Positions 54,283 to 63,999 of a stretch of DNA of 64,000 bases are shown here, piece by piece; the stretch's first letter is position 1, and the number at the start of each line of letters is the position of its first letter. The position numbers and the translations under genes were made by a program. Below the pieces are notes generated by a model, which did not search any database, had not been told where the DNA came from, and saw only the letters and a program-made list of their open reading frames with translations. The stretch spans positions 3,870,756 to 3,934,755 of the forward strand of contig NZ_PHUL01000001.1 of assembly GCF_002813425.1 (NCBI RefSeq), in the 5' to 3' direction. Source of the stretch: Cellulophaga sp. RHA19 (GTDB taxonomy: Bacteria > Bacteroidota > Bacteroidia > Flavobacteriales > Flavobacteriaceae).

Positions 54283-57200
54283 TTAGCTATTTATTTGTGC
54301 TAAAATTGTTGGATCTTGTATTTTGTTGTCTTCTGACAAAAGTTTCATTTTAGAAATAATTTCTGCCGATTTTGGATCATCGTCTACAAAGGGTAAAAAC
54401 ATACGTCCTCTGTGCTGACTGTGTACAGGAATTATAGATAATTGTAAGCCATTTTTACTTACTTGTCCGCTTCCTAAATGTATGCTATACTCACCCAAAG
54501 TACCTGCTACCAATATGTGGCGCTCTTTAACTGTAATGTTTTTAAGTTTAAAGAGCTGTGCAGACTCGGTTGCTAATGCAGCACGCATTTGCATAGTGCT
54601 GTGACTAGCTTCTGGATCTACACCACCAACGTGAGCAACACTTACCACAAGGTCTATGTCTCTCATAATTTCGCTAAAAACCACCGGTGGCACATCTTTT
54701 AAAGGAATTGGCTTGTAATTTTCTAATGAGTAAAATACTATGTGCTCTAAAGTTGGAGCCTCTATATCTGCTGGCGAAAACCAATCTGCCATAGCATACA
54801 TTGTTGCCATAAAACCTTTTTTATGATACACTTTTTGCAATCCGTCTTCATGGCTAACCGTCCAACCACGACCACGTAATAATGCCACGGTTTTTTGTGG
54901 CTGAATTTGGTGTCCTTGGTAACGTTCTGATTTTGACCCAAGCTCTAGCTCGTCTTTAGTAACCAAGTACAACTCTCTAAATACTTGTTTAAATGGCTGT
55001 ACCAAACGCTCTGCAAAAAGGTGTTTTTGGTACAAATCCCACTGTACGGCTTTGTATAGGTGAGATGGATGTGCAATTACCAAGACATCATCTTCTTTTA
55101 AAATATGCTTTTTACCTTCTGTATCTGTTAATACTCCGTCTGCATAAAAACCAGAGATTTGCTTATCTGGAGCAAACAATACCAATTTGCTAAGCATAAC
55201 TTTTACAATTGGGTGTTGCATTATTTTGTGTATCTCTGCTGCGGTAAACTCGTCTTCATTTACCATTGCATTTTCTAGAGACAAACGAGTTCTACTATAT
55301 TGTTTAGACAAGTAAGACTTGCCTTCTTTTAAGGCCAATACTTGTTTGTCTTTTTTATACTTGGCAGGTATAGATTTTTGTTTTTTATTACCTTTAGTGA
55401 CTAGAATATCTGTTTTACCATTGTCTGTAATTACTAGTTCTATAACGGCATCATCAAACTTTAAAACAGCATTTTCCATTATTGCTAAAGTTGCTTTACT
55501 TTCCATAGCCCAACTAAAGCGTACGCGGTCTTGAAAACCTGCGTTTCTAGACAGGTTATCTAAAGCAATTTCTACAGCATTTTTCTCACTCTCTTGACGT
55601 TGCGCTCCAAATTGCTTGCTTTCTTTTAAAAACTTTTGCAATAGGTTGTATCGTTTTAATAAGTCTTTCTCTGGAATAGTTTTACTTAACGGAATTAAAC
55701 CTAAAGCCCTAACATAGTCTTTATCTCTTTTCTCTGTAATTTTTTTTAAGGTTTCTGTAATTTTAACCTCACCAAGCATTACACTAGAGTATAGTTTTAC
55801 TTGTCTGTGCCCATTGCCGTCTGTAATATATTTGGCAGCTTCGTGTAATATTTTCCAATTGGCTTTGCCTATACTTTTATACACTTTATTAAACCAGTCT
55901 ATATCTATTGCACCAATTGCAAAGTCGGACTTTGGAATGTTAGAATATCTAGAAATTATAGTTTCTTTTTCACTACTCATATAATCTGATGCATGTGCCT
56001 GAAACCACCATACAGCATCTTCTAATTTTTCTAGTCCAAGATACTCACCAACAAAACCAGCCCATTGCGTTGCATAACAAGCAAGTTCTACTAATCTTTT
56101 CTTTGGAATTTTAGCTTCATCTGCAAGTGCTACAAAGTCTGCATAAGTTTCTGTATCTTTTAATGCACTCTTTTTTAAGATAGAACTAAAGGTAGATTTT
56201 TTTGTGTCTCCATAATAGCTGTAACCACGCTCAAAAGTATCTTTACCCATACGCTGTAACACCTTAAAAACATAGTCTACACCTTCTATTTTTGATAGAC
56301 TAGAAATATAACCTGTGGCATCTGTAGCTAAATCTCCACGCTCTAACTCTGTAGAAAGTATGTTTGTTTTTAATGCATTTAAAACTCCAAACGGAACCAA
56401 GTCTACATCTAAATTACCATTACGTATTCTGTAGTTTTGAGCACCATCTAAAATAGACATTAACTCATGAGAGTTTAGTGCCTGAAAAAGTAAATCGTCT
56501 TTAGTAATTAGTTTTTTTTGATACAAAACCAATGAAATATCTAAAAGCGGTAACTGTAATCCTCTATTGGTATTTCTTTTTTCTGTAATGTCTTCAATGC
56601 TTGTTATTACTTTTGGATACCCTATATATTGTGCTGCCAAATACATTTTTATATCCCAATATTTTTTTAGTTGCTCTAAATCTCCAAACTTTATAAGTTC
56701 TTGTTCGTTTATTACAACTACTAAACCATTAATAACATCTACCCAATCATAATTATTATACCTGTAACCTTCGCCATAAGTAAACTTCTCTTTTTTTAGC
56801 TTCTCTGGAAAGTTTGCAATAGCATCTTCCCAAACACTTAATTTAAAACTTAACACGGCAGGCCTATCTGCAAAAGCCCTAAATAAGCGTCTTAAAATTT
56901 TAGTATATCTGGCGTTTGTACTGTAATAACTACGGTCTGCAGGGTCTAACTTTATGCCTTCTAAGTTAGGAGTGTATTGCTTTACATAATCTTCAAGCTT
57001 TTTGTAATTGCCATAAGGAGCAGTAAACGTATTTATGTAGTTTATTGCAGCATACATCTCAAAATCGTTTAATTTACTTTCATTGTACCATTTTATCCAA
57101 ACATCTGCCAAAGGTATATTATGCAAATGCTCCTCTGCAGACATCTCTTCTCTAAATTTTTTAATTTCGTGAATGGTATTAGCTAATAAAGCTGTGGTTG

Positions 57201-59274
57201 TACTACCATCATAAGCCTCTAACTTATATTCATAATTTCTATGCTCATAAACTAATGCTATTAAATTATTTATGGCACCAACTGTTTTACGTTCATCTAT
57301 AAAATTGCTAAACTTAAATTTTGCTGTAGAAATACCCAGTTTATCAAAAAAACTTTTGCTGTTATTAAACTTAACTTCTGGTGTGTAAAGTGGTGACAAA
57401 TTAGTGTAATCTACTGCTCCAAAACCATTACTATATGTAAATCCAATTTTAGTTTTAGAAAACTTATCTAAAAATACACTTTCGTTTTTAGTAAATTTTG
57501 GTCGCTCTTTATACAAGTTAATTTGTTCTTCTACAAATTCTGGATATTGCTCTTCTTCCTCTATTAAGGTTAGTATCTCTAAAGCTGCCAAACGCTTGTC
57601 TACTGCTTTAGCTGTTATTAAATTTTGCGTACTATTTTTAAAAACATCCTCTGGTTGCTTAATTAAAAGTTTTATTAAGCCAGAACGTAAAGTTTTGTTT
57701 TTACGACCAAATAAATCTTCCACTACATCTAAGTCTTCTTGAAATAATGGCATATGATGAAAAACGGTTAAACCGGTAGACATTACAGACTCGTTCCTAT
57801 CTTTAATAGCTTGGTGCGCCAATTGTCTGCGCCAAGCATCTTTAGATAAAATAAGCATTCCTGGTTTTTTACTTCCATAATTGTACCCAAAAGAATAAGT
57901 GTAATGCTCTGGAAATACTTTTCTAATGTAACTTTCTCTAACTTCTGATGGTAACTTTGCTATGTCATTAGACAGCAAAAGCAATTGCTCTTCTGAAGCA
58001 TGTTTAATTATAAAATTGTAAAAATAATTTGGTGTAACTGTAAAATTTAGCCAAGAGAAAACCATTCCTTCATACACTTTACCATCTTTTGGTAAGCTAG
58101 CTGCAATTTTTTCTAGACGACTAAAAAGATCATTATCTATTTCTAAAACTGGCAAATTAATAGTTAACCAATAATCTAATGCAGGATTATTACCTAGTTC
58201 TTTTTTATAGTAATCAACAATGCTATTCTGAGTACGTTGTGTTTGACTAACAAAATACAGACACAGTATTTTTTTCTCTAAACTATCTGTTTTATAAACC
58301 AGCTCTAATGCTTTTTGGTTGGCAGCATCTACATTAATTAAACCTATAGCCCAAAGGCCAACATAAATTTCTAAATTATCATTACTGGTTAAACAGTCAT
58401 CAATATTATTTAAATCTAAAATATGATCTCTACTTAACTCTAAAACTCTTTTTATTGTAGATTTTTTAGGAGCTTCCCAACCAAAACCAAACCAAGTGTC
58501 TACTGCTCTAACTACACTACTAAAACGAGTTAAATCGTTCTCTAAAATTACATTCATCATATATTTTAAAGCTCCTAAACTAGTAGTATCAATAGACTCT
58601 AAAATAGTTTGCCTTAACCCTTCTTGGCGCTGCGCTGCCAATAATAATTTAGCTACTAACTCCCAATACTCCTCTTTTTTAGTAAGTAGTAAACCTTTTA
58701 TTATATCTCTACTTATACCTCCAATTTCATCTTCGGCCTGTATAATATCTTTTACAACCTCATCTACCAACTCACCTTTAAACTCCAATACAACAGCAAA
58801 AAAGTAACTGTATCTATTATCAAAATACGTAGAGTACTGAAACTGTTCTTTTAGTGACAGATAACCAAAACCACTACGATTAGCATATAACAAACGTTTA
58901 AAATATTCTAATTTATTATATAGATGATCTGTGTTTGGCTTTGTTCTAAAAGCTCTACGGCTATACCCATTTTGGTAAGGCAAAGCATTAAACATACTCC
59001 ATAACACTGGTAAAAAAGGAGATTGTATATCTCCAAACAAAAAAGATCCTAAACGAATACCTTCTTCTGTTGCCCAAGGATTTACCGTAGTTTCATCATC
59101 AAAAACATTAGAAAAAATAGTTACAGTCTCGTGCCTTTGACGTGGGTTAAGCACATCTGCCACTATCATACCCAGCACTTGGTACGGATATGAAAACTGC
59201 TCAAAATCTGCGTCTGTTAACTCTTCTTTTTTATACTTTTTAATATACGCTTGTGCTTTTTCAAATGGAATCAT
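54283..59274 (-). CDS. Large DUF4132 (MolR/YehI-like) protein
   Basis: 1663-aa soluble protein, no signal peptide. The first 1100 residues are helical and look like HEAT-type repeats (for example TAKAVDKRLAALEILTLIEE). The C-terminal 300 residues carry the DUF4132 domain: LVQPFKQVFRELYLVT, LLRGRGWTVSHEDG, HIVFYSL, DIDLVVSVAHVGG, ERHILVAGTLGEYSIHLGSG, PVHSQHRGRMFLPFVDDDP. Relatives include E. coli YehI/MolR, encoded with MoxR-ATPase and VWA genes; none of those is here, nor is a WGR domain visible. Its role is unknown. It heads a minus-strand block with a conserved small partner, endonuclease V-like and LRR genes. Confidence 0.82.
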   Translation of the reverse strand: MIPFEKAQAYIKKYKKEELTDADFEQFSYPYQVLGMIVADVLNPRQRHETVTIFSNVFDDETTVNPWATEEGIRLGSFLFGDIQSPFLPVLWSMFNALPYQNGYSRRAFRTKPNTDHLYNKLEYFKRLLYANRSGFGYLSLKEQFQYSTYFDNRYSYFFAVVLEFKGELVDEVVKDIIQAEDEIGGISRDIIKGLLLTKKEEYWELVAKLLLAAQRQEGLRQTILESIDTTSLGALKYMMNVILENDLTRFSSVVRAVDTWFGFGWEAPKKSTIKRVLELSRDHILDLNNIDDCLTSNDNLEIYVGLWAIGLINVDAANQKALELVYKTDSLEKKILCLYFVSQTQRTQNSIVDYYKKELGNNPALDYWLTINLPVLEIDNDLFSRLEKIAASLPKDGKVYEGMVFSWLNFTVTPNYFYNFIIKHASEEQLLLLSNDIAKLPSEVRESYIRKVFPEHYTYSFGYNYGSKKPGMLILSKDAWRRQLAHQAIKDRNESVMSTGLTVFHHMPLFQEDLDVVEDLFGRKNKTLRSGLIKLLIKQPEDVFKNSTQNLITAKAVDKRLAALEILTLIEEEEQYPEFVEEQINLYKERPKFTKNESVFLDKFSKTKIGFTYSNGFGAVDYTNLSPLYTPEVKFNNSKSFFDKLGISTAKFKFSNFIDERKTVGAINNLIALVYEHRNYEYKLEAYDGSTTTALLANTIHEIKKFREEMSAEEHLHNIPLADVWIKWYNESKLNDFEMYAAINYINTFTAPYGNYKKLEDYVKQYTPNLEGIKLDPADRSYYSTNARYTKILRRLFRAFADRPAVLSFKLSVWEDAIANFPEKLKKEKFTYGEGYRYNNYDWVDVINGLVVVINEQELIKFGDLEQLKKYWDIKMYLAAQYIGYPKVITSIEDITEKRNTNRGLQLPLLDISLVLYQKKLITKDDLLFQALNSHELMSILDGAQNYRIRNGNLDVDLVPFGVLNALKTNILSTELERGDLATDATGYISSLSKIEGVDYVFKVLQRMGKDTFERGYSYYGDTKKSTFSSILKKSALKDTETYADFVALADEAKIPKKRLVELACYATQWAGFVGEYLGLEKLEDAVWWFQAHASDYMSSEKETIISRYSNIPKSDFAIGAIDIDWFNKVYKSIGKANWKILHEAAKYITDGNGHRQVKLYSSVMLGEVKITETLKKITEKRDKDYVRALGLIPLSKTIPEKDLLKRYNLLQKFLKESKQFGAQRQESEKNAVEIALDNLSRNAGFQDRVRFSWAMESKATLAIMENAVLKFDDAVIELVITDNGKTDILVTKGNKKQKSIPAKYKKDKQVLALKEGKSYLSKQYSRTRLSLENAMVNEDEFTAAEIHKIMQHPIVKVMLSKLVLFAPDKQISGFYADGVLTDTEGKKHILKEDDVLVIAHPSHLYKAVQWDLYQKHLFAERLVQPFKQVFRELYLVTKDELELGSKSERYQGHQIQPQKTVALLRGRGWTVSHEDGLQKVYHKKGFMATMYAMADWFSPADIEAPTLEHIVFYSLENYKPIPLKDVPPVVFSEIMRDIDLVVSVAHVGGVDPEASHSTMQMRAALATESAQLFKLKNITVKERHILVAGTLGEYSIHLGSGQVSKNGLQLSIIPVHSQHRGRMFLPFVDDDPKSAEIISKMKLLSEDNKIQDPTILAQINS

Positions 59275-59461
59275 ATGGGTTTTATTCTTTTCTAAATTGA
59301 GGCTTTGTTTACTATGGTTTAAATATAAACTAAGTCTTTATATTCTTATTTTGTTTGATCTTAAAACTTTTGCAAATTATTAAGACTACAAACATTATTT
59401 ATCCCTGAATTTTGGGATTTATCTACTACTGTAAATTGTGTTCAACCTATTCAACATAACC

Positions 59462-59508
59462 AAACTTTCAATAATTACTGAAAGTTTAAAATATTTAATA
59501 TATATTTG
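59462..59508 (+). promoter_or_regulatory. Promoter and inverted-repeat operator of the GbsR-headed cluster
   Basis: Perfect 9-bp inverted repeat AAACTTTCA-N8-TGAAAGTTT (59462-59487) overlapping the expected -33 position, followed by the -7 element TATATTTG (59501-59508), 23 bp before the regulator start. A symmetric site of this size over a promoter fits a dimeric MarR/GbsR-type repressor, so autoregulation is likely. The rest of 59275-59461 shows nothing else. Confidence 0.65.
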
Positions 59509-59531
59509 TAATGAATTTAAGTTTTTAAAAG

Positions 59532-60035
59532 ATGAACTACACAGAAGCTAAATCAAAATTTATAAATACTTGGGGCAGCTTAGGTACGCTGTGGGGAATT
59601 AACAAAGCAATGGCTCAAATACAGTCGCTCTTATTTATTTCTACTGATGCCCTTTCTATGGAAGAAATTATGGATGAATTACAGATTTCTAGAGGTAACA
59701 CAAGTATGAATTTAAGACAACTTATAGACTGGGGTATTGTGAGTAAAGAGTTTAAAGCTGGTGAACGTAAAGAATATTTTACAACTGAAAAAGATGTGCA
59801 AGAATTGGCACGTATAATTGCAAAAGAACGTAGCCGAAGAGAGTTACAACCAACCATAAAAGTTTTAAATGAAATTAGCAATATAGCACCAGATGGCACT
59901 AAAGAAACTGATGAGTTTATTAAACAAACAAAGGCAATGTGCGAGTTAACAGAGACTGCAGATAGTCTTTTAAATAAAATGGCTAATCAACAGCAAAATT
60001 GGATAACAAAATCTATTTTAAAAATATTTAGTTAA
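59532..60035 (+). CDS. GbsR/MarR-family transcriptional regulator
   Basis: 167-aa winged-helix regulator. The N-terminal WGSLGTLWGINKAMAQIQSLLF is the signature of the GbsR-like branch. The HTH is at about 42-75 (LSMEEIMDELQISRGNTSMNLRQLIDWGIV) and the wing is GERKEYFTTEKD. The C-terminal half is helical and likely dimerises. No metal- or betaine-binding residues can be assigned. It is the first gene of a run of six on the + strand (7 bp before the next), and a 26-bp palindromic site lies over its promoter. Confidence 0.87.
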   Translation: MNYTEAKSKFINTWGSLGTLWGINKAMAQIQSLLFISTDALSMEEIMDELQISRGNTSMNLRQLIDWGIVSKEFKAGERKEYFTTEKDVQELARIIAKERSRRELQPTIKVLNEISNIAPDGTKETDEFIKQTKAMCELTETADSLLNKMANQQQNWITKSILKIFS

Positions 60036-60042
60036 CCCAGCA

Positions 60043-60420
60043 ATGCAAAAAAACATCTTAAATAAAATAGTAACAATTGCTATTGGGCTTATTTGGCTTG
60101 CCAACGGCTTATTGTGTAAAGTGCTAAACTTAGTTCCAAGGCACATGCAAATTGTAAGTCGCATTTTAGGAGAAGATTTTGCAAAACCGCTAACTATTAG
60201 CATTGGAGTATTAGAAATTTTTATGGCAGGTTGGATTGTTAGTGGTTATAAATCTAGAGTAAACTCCATACTACAAATACTAATAATAGGTGTAATGAAT
60301 ATTATAGAATTTACTCTAGTGCCAGATTTATTACTCTGGGGCAAATACAATATAGTTTTTGCTTTTCTCTTAATTTGTGTGATATTCTATAATGAATTTT
60401 ACTTAAAAAAAACGAACTAG
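60043..60420 (+). CDS. DoxX-like membrane protein
   Basis: 125 aa with four membrane helices (about 8-25, 48-68, 75-95 and 100-118), starting IVTIAIGLIWLANGLLCKVL, as in DoxX-like small membrane proteins. Conserved features are the N-terminal 'WL.NGL..K' and PRH motifs. The biochemical role is not known. It lies between the regulator and DUF2071 genes with almost no spacing (next gene starts 2 bp after its stop). Confidence 0.78.
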   Translation: MQKNILNKIVTIAIGLIWLANGLLCKVLNLVPRHMQIVSRILGEDFAKPLTISIGVLEIFMAGWIVSGYKSRVNSILQILIIGVMNIIEFTLVPDLLLWGKYNIVFAFLLICVIFYNEFYLKKTN

Positions 60421-60421
60421 T

Positions 60422-61156
60422 ATGGTAGCATCTTTTAAAAATCATCCGTTTGCGGTTGAAGCGTTTTTTACAAACTCTACCGTACTTACTTTTGCTATTC
60501 CTAAAGAAGAATTGGCACATAAAATACCTAAGCACTTACAGCTAGACACCTTTAAAGACAAATGGGCTTTTGTAGCTGTTGCAATGGTACAAACAAAAGA
60601 TTTGAGACCTAAAGGTTTGCCTAAATTTATGGGTAATAACTTTTTTTTAATTGGCTATAGAATATTTGTTACTTACACTAATAAGGCCGGTAAACGCTTA
60701 AGAGGATTATACATTTTAAAGTCTGAAACCAATAAAAAGAAAATGCAGTTTATGGGTAATATTTTTACGCATTACAACTACACTACAACAGACATTACAA
60801 TAAAAAAAGAACAAAAAAACACACAAATAACCTCTTTAAAATCAAACTTTAAAATTAATTATAGCAATAATTTAAACGATATTAACCTGCCAAAAAACTC
60901 ACCCTTTAGCACTTACAAAGAGGCACGCAGGTTTGCAGGACCATTACCATTTACCTTTACGTACAATAAAGAAAAAAATAGCATTTTAGTTATTGAAGGT
61001 GTCCGACAAAATTGGAAACCTTCTCCTATACATATTAATGAATATCACTTTAATTTTTTAAAAGAAGCCGGATTTAAAAATCCAATTTTAGCAAATGCTT
61101 TTCTAATTACTAATATTCCGTATTACTGGAAAAAAGGAAAACTAGAATTATGGTAA
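60422..61156 (+). CDS. DUF2071-family protein (YqjF-like)
   Basis: 244-aa cytoplasmic protein. It has the DUF2071/YqjF pattern: an acetoacetate-decarboxylase-like fold with FAIPKEELAHKIPKHLQLDTF, WAFVAVAMVQTKDLRPKGLP, GYRIFVTYTN, LRGLYILKSET and the final ITNIPYYWKKGKLELW. No catalytic lysine can be assigned with confidence. It overlaps the next gene by 7 bp. Substrate unknown. Confidence 0.83.
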   Translation: MVASFKNHPFAVEAFFTNSTVLTFAIPKEELAHKIPKHLQLDTFKDKWAFVAVAMVQTKDLRPKGLPKFMGNNFFLIGYRIFVTYTNKAGKRLRGLYILKSETNKKKMQFMGNIFTHYNYTTTDITIKKEQKNTQITSLKSNFKINYSNNLNDINLPKNSPFSTYKEARRFAGPLPFTFTYNKEKNSILVIEGVRQNWKPSPIHINEYHFNFLKEAGFKNPILANAFLITNIPYYWKKGKLELW

Positions 61157-61902
61157 CAAAACGCAAGAAATTTCAAGGAGTACGTAACATATTAAGCTTT
61201 AACAGGCATTTTTATATTTTAGGTTTACTAGTACTAGTTATTCTAATAACTGCTATACTACTATTAAAACTACCTGCTATTATATTGTGGGTTACAGTTA
61301 GTGTATTTGTTTATGGTTTAGTAACTCCGCTTCTAGTTTCTGCATACGTTTACGATTTTTCAGGTTATTACAATTTTAAATGGCTACAAACACACATAAA
61401 TAAAAGTAGCAGCATAAAAAAAATTGTAAATATTAATGCTGGTTTTGATGAAACAAGTTTTATCCTTAAAAAAAACTTTCCTACATCAGACATTAAAGTA
61501 TTCGATTTTTATAATAAAAAACAGCACACAGAACCTGCCATAGTACGCGCACGTAAGGTAAGTTTAACATATCCAAATACACAGCAAATAACAACAAGCA
61601 AAATTCCGCTTAAAGACCAAAGTATAGACCTTGTATTTTTATTATCGGCAGCACACGAAATTAGATGCAATAAAGAAAAAGAAGTGTTTTTAACTGAGTG
61701 TAAAAGGATATGTAAGCCAGAGGGAAAAATTATAATGGTAGAGCACCTAAGAGACGTACCTAATTTTTTAGCCTTTTCTATTGGTTTTACTCATTTTTTT
61801 AGTAAAAAAACTTGGCAAAATGCGTTTAAAAATGCTGGCTTATCTAAAATTAAAGAAGTGAAATTTACACCGTTTATGACGGTTTTTAACTATAGCAAAT
61901 AA
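61150..61902 (+). CDS. Membrane-anchored class I methyltransferase-like protein
   Basis: 250 aa. Two N-terminal membrane helices (about 22-42 and 45-68) precede a SAM-methyltransferase-like domain (about 85-250). The motif I place reads IVNINAGFDETSFIL rather than the usual GxGxG, so SAM binding is weakened or altered; later motifs are better (SIDLVFLLSAAHEIR for motif II, GKIIMVEHLRDVPNF for motif III). It lies between the DUF2071 and four-helix genes, overlapping the former by 7 bp. The acceptor is unknown. Confidence 0.78.
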   Translation: MVTKRKKFQGVRNILSFNRHFYILGLLVLVILITAILLLKLPAIILWVTVSVFVYGLVTPLLVSAYVYDFSGYYNFKWLQTHINKSSSIKKIVNINAGFDETSFILKKNFPTSDIKVFDFYNKKQHTEPAIVRARKVSLTYPNTQQITTSKIPLKDQSIDLVFLLSAAHEIRCNKEKEVFLTECKRICKPEGKIIMVEHLRDVPNFLAFSIGFTHFFSKKTWQNAFKNAGLSKIKEVKFTPFMTVFNYSK

Positions 61903-61908
61903 AGAATT

Positions 61909-62307
61909 ATGCAAATTCACTTACATATTATAGGCATATTATTAATGGTTCTTGCTTTGGCACACATCTTTTTTCCTAAATACTTTAACTGGAGAACAGA
62001 GCTACAACCATTGGCGTTAATAAACAGGCAAATGATGACTACACACACTTTTTTTATTGCATTAACAGTCTTCTTAATGGGTTTGCTATGTGTTACATCT
62101 GCAACAGAATTAATAAAAACAACCTTAGGAAATAAACTAGTATTAGGGCTTGCTGTATTCTGGTCAATACGTTTATTTTTTCAGTTTTTTGTGTATTCTA
62201 AAAACTTATGGAAAGGCAAAAAATTTGAGACCACAATACACATTATATTCTCTGGATTTTGGGTATATTTATCTACTATATTTTTTATAATATATTTTAA
62301 CAACTAA
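61909..62307 (+). CDS. Small four-helix membrane protein
   Basis: 132 aa with four membrane segments (about 5-22, 42-62, 76-96 and 108-128). Notable conserved-looking residues are HIFFPKYFNWRTELQPLALINRQMMTTHTFF between helices 1 and 2. It occurs between the methyltransferase-like gene (6 bp before) and the TIGR01777-like gene (5 bp after), in the same order as in related Bacteroidota clusters, as far as I recall. No function known. Confidence 0.72.
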   Translation: MQIHLHIIGILLMVLALAHIFFPKYFNWRTELQPLALINRQMMTTHTFFIALTVFLMGLLCVTSATELIKTTLGNKLVLGLAVFWSIRLFFQFFVYSKNLWKGKKFETTIHIIFSGFWVYLSTIFFIIYFNN

Positions 62308-62312
62308 ATAGT

Positions 62313-63199
62313 ATGAGCAAACTAGTTATTGCAGGAGGAACGGGTTTTTTAGGAAATAAATTAATAGATTTTTATACTAGTAAATACAATGAAATAGTTG
62401 TTTTAACTCGTGGAAAGTCTCGCAAAAAAGAAAATATAAGTTACGTAAACTGGGATGCTAAAACAATTAACAAATGGCATACTAGTTTAAACAATGCAGA
62501 TGTATTAATAAATTTAACTGGTAAATCTGTAGACTGTAGATTCACAAAAGAAAACAAAGCCCTTATTTTAAATTCTAGAACAGAATCTACTACCGCTTTA
62601 GCAATGCCATAAATTTGGTAGCCAATCCACCAAAAGTGTGGTTAAATGCATCTTCTGCTGCTATATCTCATCCTAACAAAGAAGAAAACGGAGAAGATTT
62701 TATGCTGTACGTTGGCTTAGAATGGGAAAAAGCTTTTAACGCTATAAAAAATCCCAACACAAGAAAAGTTGCTCTACGTATTTCTTTAGTTTTTGGTAAA
62801 GAAGGCGGAGCATTAATTCCTTTAAAAAAAATAACCAAACTTGGTTTAGGAGGTAAACAAGGAAGTGGCAAACAAATGGTTAGCTGGGTACACACTAAAG
62901 ATTTTGTTGCAACAACTAATTACGCCATAGAAAACCAAGCTATTACTGGTCCAATAGTTGTTGCCGCACCAGATGCAATATCTAACACAAAACTTATGAG
63001 TACTATTAGGCAAACATTAAACGTACCTTTTGGCTTACCTGCTTTTTCATGGATGCTAAAAATTGGCGGATTTATAATTGGCACAGAACCTAGCCTAATT
63101 TTAAATAGCATGAAAGTTTACCCAGAAAAGTTAGAGAAGAATGGTTATGAGTTTAGATTTGATACGTTAAAATCTGCCCTAAAAGATATTTTAAAATAA
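62313..63199 (+). pseudogene. TIGR01777-family NAD(P)-dependent epimerase-like gene split by a frameshift
   Basis: The first part (62313 to about 62600) encodes the Rossmann start MSKLVIAGGTGFLGNKLIDF and ..ALILNSRTESTTAL; it then shifts frame and ends at a stop at 62610-62612. The second part continues in the +1 frame with NAINLVANPPKVWLNASSAA, the active-site region, and runs to a normal C-terminus (LKSALKDILK). Restoring one base near 62601 joins both into a protein of about 295 aa, the family's usual size. The family (YfcH/SDR39U1-like) has no firmly known substrate. The break may be a real mutation or a sequence error. Confidence 0.82.
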
Positions 63200-63228
63200 A
63201 CTTACTTTTTAGCAGTATTTTTTTTCTT

Positions 63229-63569
63229 TTAACAGCATCGTAAACCACCTTCTAAATTTATAGCGTTATAACCTAACTCTGTTAATTTAGCTGCTGCTTT
63301 AGCGCTTTCTTCCTCCACTTTTACAGTAAACGTAAATAGTTTTTGTTTTTGGTATACTATCAAAATAACTTACAAAAGAATCGTTAAGTACATTTACATT
63401 TTTAGAATTTTCTAAATGACCCAAACCGTACTCTTCAGAAGTACGTACATCTACTAACAACGCATTTTTTAATATCATTCTGTGAAAATTCTGTGATATG
63501 TTTTGACTTACTTTGTGAACAAGCCGTAATTACCAATGCAAAAAAAAGTACGCTAAAAAAAGATTTCAA
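63229..63569 (-). pseudogene. Rhodanese-like lipoprotein with two frameshifts
   Basis: On the minus strand a signal sequence (LKSFFSVLFFALVITAC) and SQSKSKHITEFSQNDIK are followed in a second frame by NALLVDVRTSEEYGLGHLEN..TIYVYCKSGGR, and in a third by SAKAAAKLTELGYNAINLEGG, then a stop. Together these make a rhodanese domain with its active-site Cys loop CKSGGR. One shift is at an A run (near 63465-63472), the other just after the Cys loop (near 63305). The start is unclear (TTG at 63567-63569). Rhodaneses transfer sulfur; the exported form is common in Bacteroidota. This explains the otherwise empty interval 63200-63642. Confidence 0.72.
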
Positions 63570-63642
63570 TAAAAAAGATTGTTTTGGTCAAAATTAAACA
63601 TTTTAATTAAAATCCCCTACATTTGAAAAATCACAAGAACTA

Positions 63643-63999
63643 ATGCACCACCTTAATCCTAACACTTGGGTAGATAACTACGCAGATTATTTATTTAATT
63701 ATGCAGTAGCTAGAGTAAGCGATTCTGAAATTGCTAAAGACCTAGTACAAGAAACTTTTTTTGCAGGTCTAAAATCTGCAAAAAATTACAAAGGTGATGC
63801 TGCTGAACGCACTTGGCTTTTGCCATTTTTAAAACGAAAAGTGATAGACCACTACCGTAAAATAAACTCTAACAAAGGTAAAGCAGAGGTTAGAATGTCT
63901 TACAACTCTAACATAGACTCAGACGGAGACTGGTTAGAAGAACAAGTAGCAGACCCCTTTAGTAAGCTAGAGAATAGTGACTTAGAAAATGAAAATTAG
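63643..63999 (+). CDS. ECF-type RNA polymerase sigma factor (truncated by frameshift or window end)
   Basis: The N-terminal part of an extracytoplasmic-function sigma factor: region 2 spans DYLFNYAVARVSDSEIAKDLVQETFFAGLKSAKNYKG and ERTWLLPFLKRKVIDHYRK, which bind core polymerase and the -10 DNA. The frame ends at a TAG in the last bases (63997-63999), before region 4. The neighbouring frame there reads on as L-G, the residues expected next in close relatives, so one base appears to be missing near 63990. TACATTTG (63618-63625) is a possible promoter -7 element. The anti-sigma factor would lie outside the window. Confidence 0.75.
   Translation: MHHLNPNTWVDNYADYLFNYAVARVSDSEIAKDLVQETFFAGLKSAKNYKGDAAERTWLLPFLKRKVIDHYRKINSNKGKAEVRMSYNSNIDSDGDWLEEQVADPFSKLENSDLENEN

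Noticed and set aside
62615..63199. A separate 194-codon gene starting at MVANPPKVW
   Set aside because: The sequence is the C-terminal two thirds of a TIGR01777-family protein whose N-terminal part is in the neighbouring frame directly upstream.
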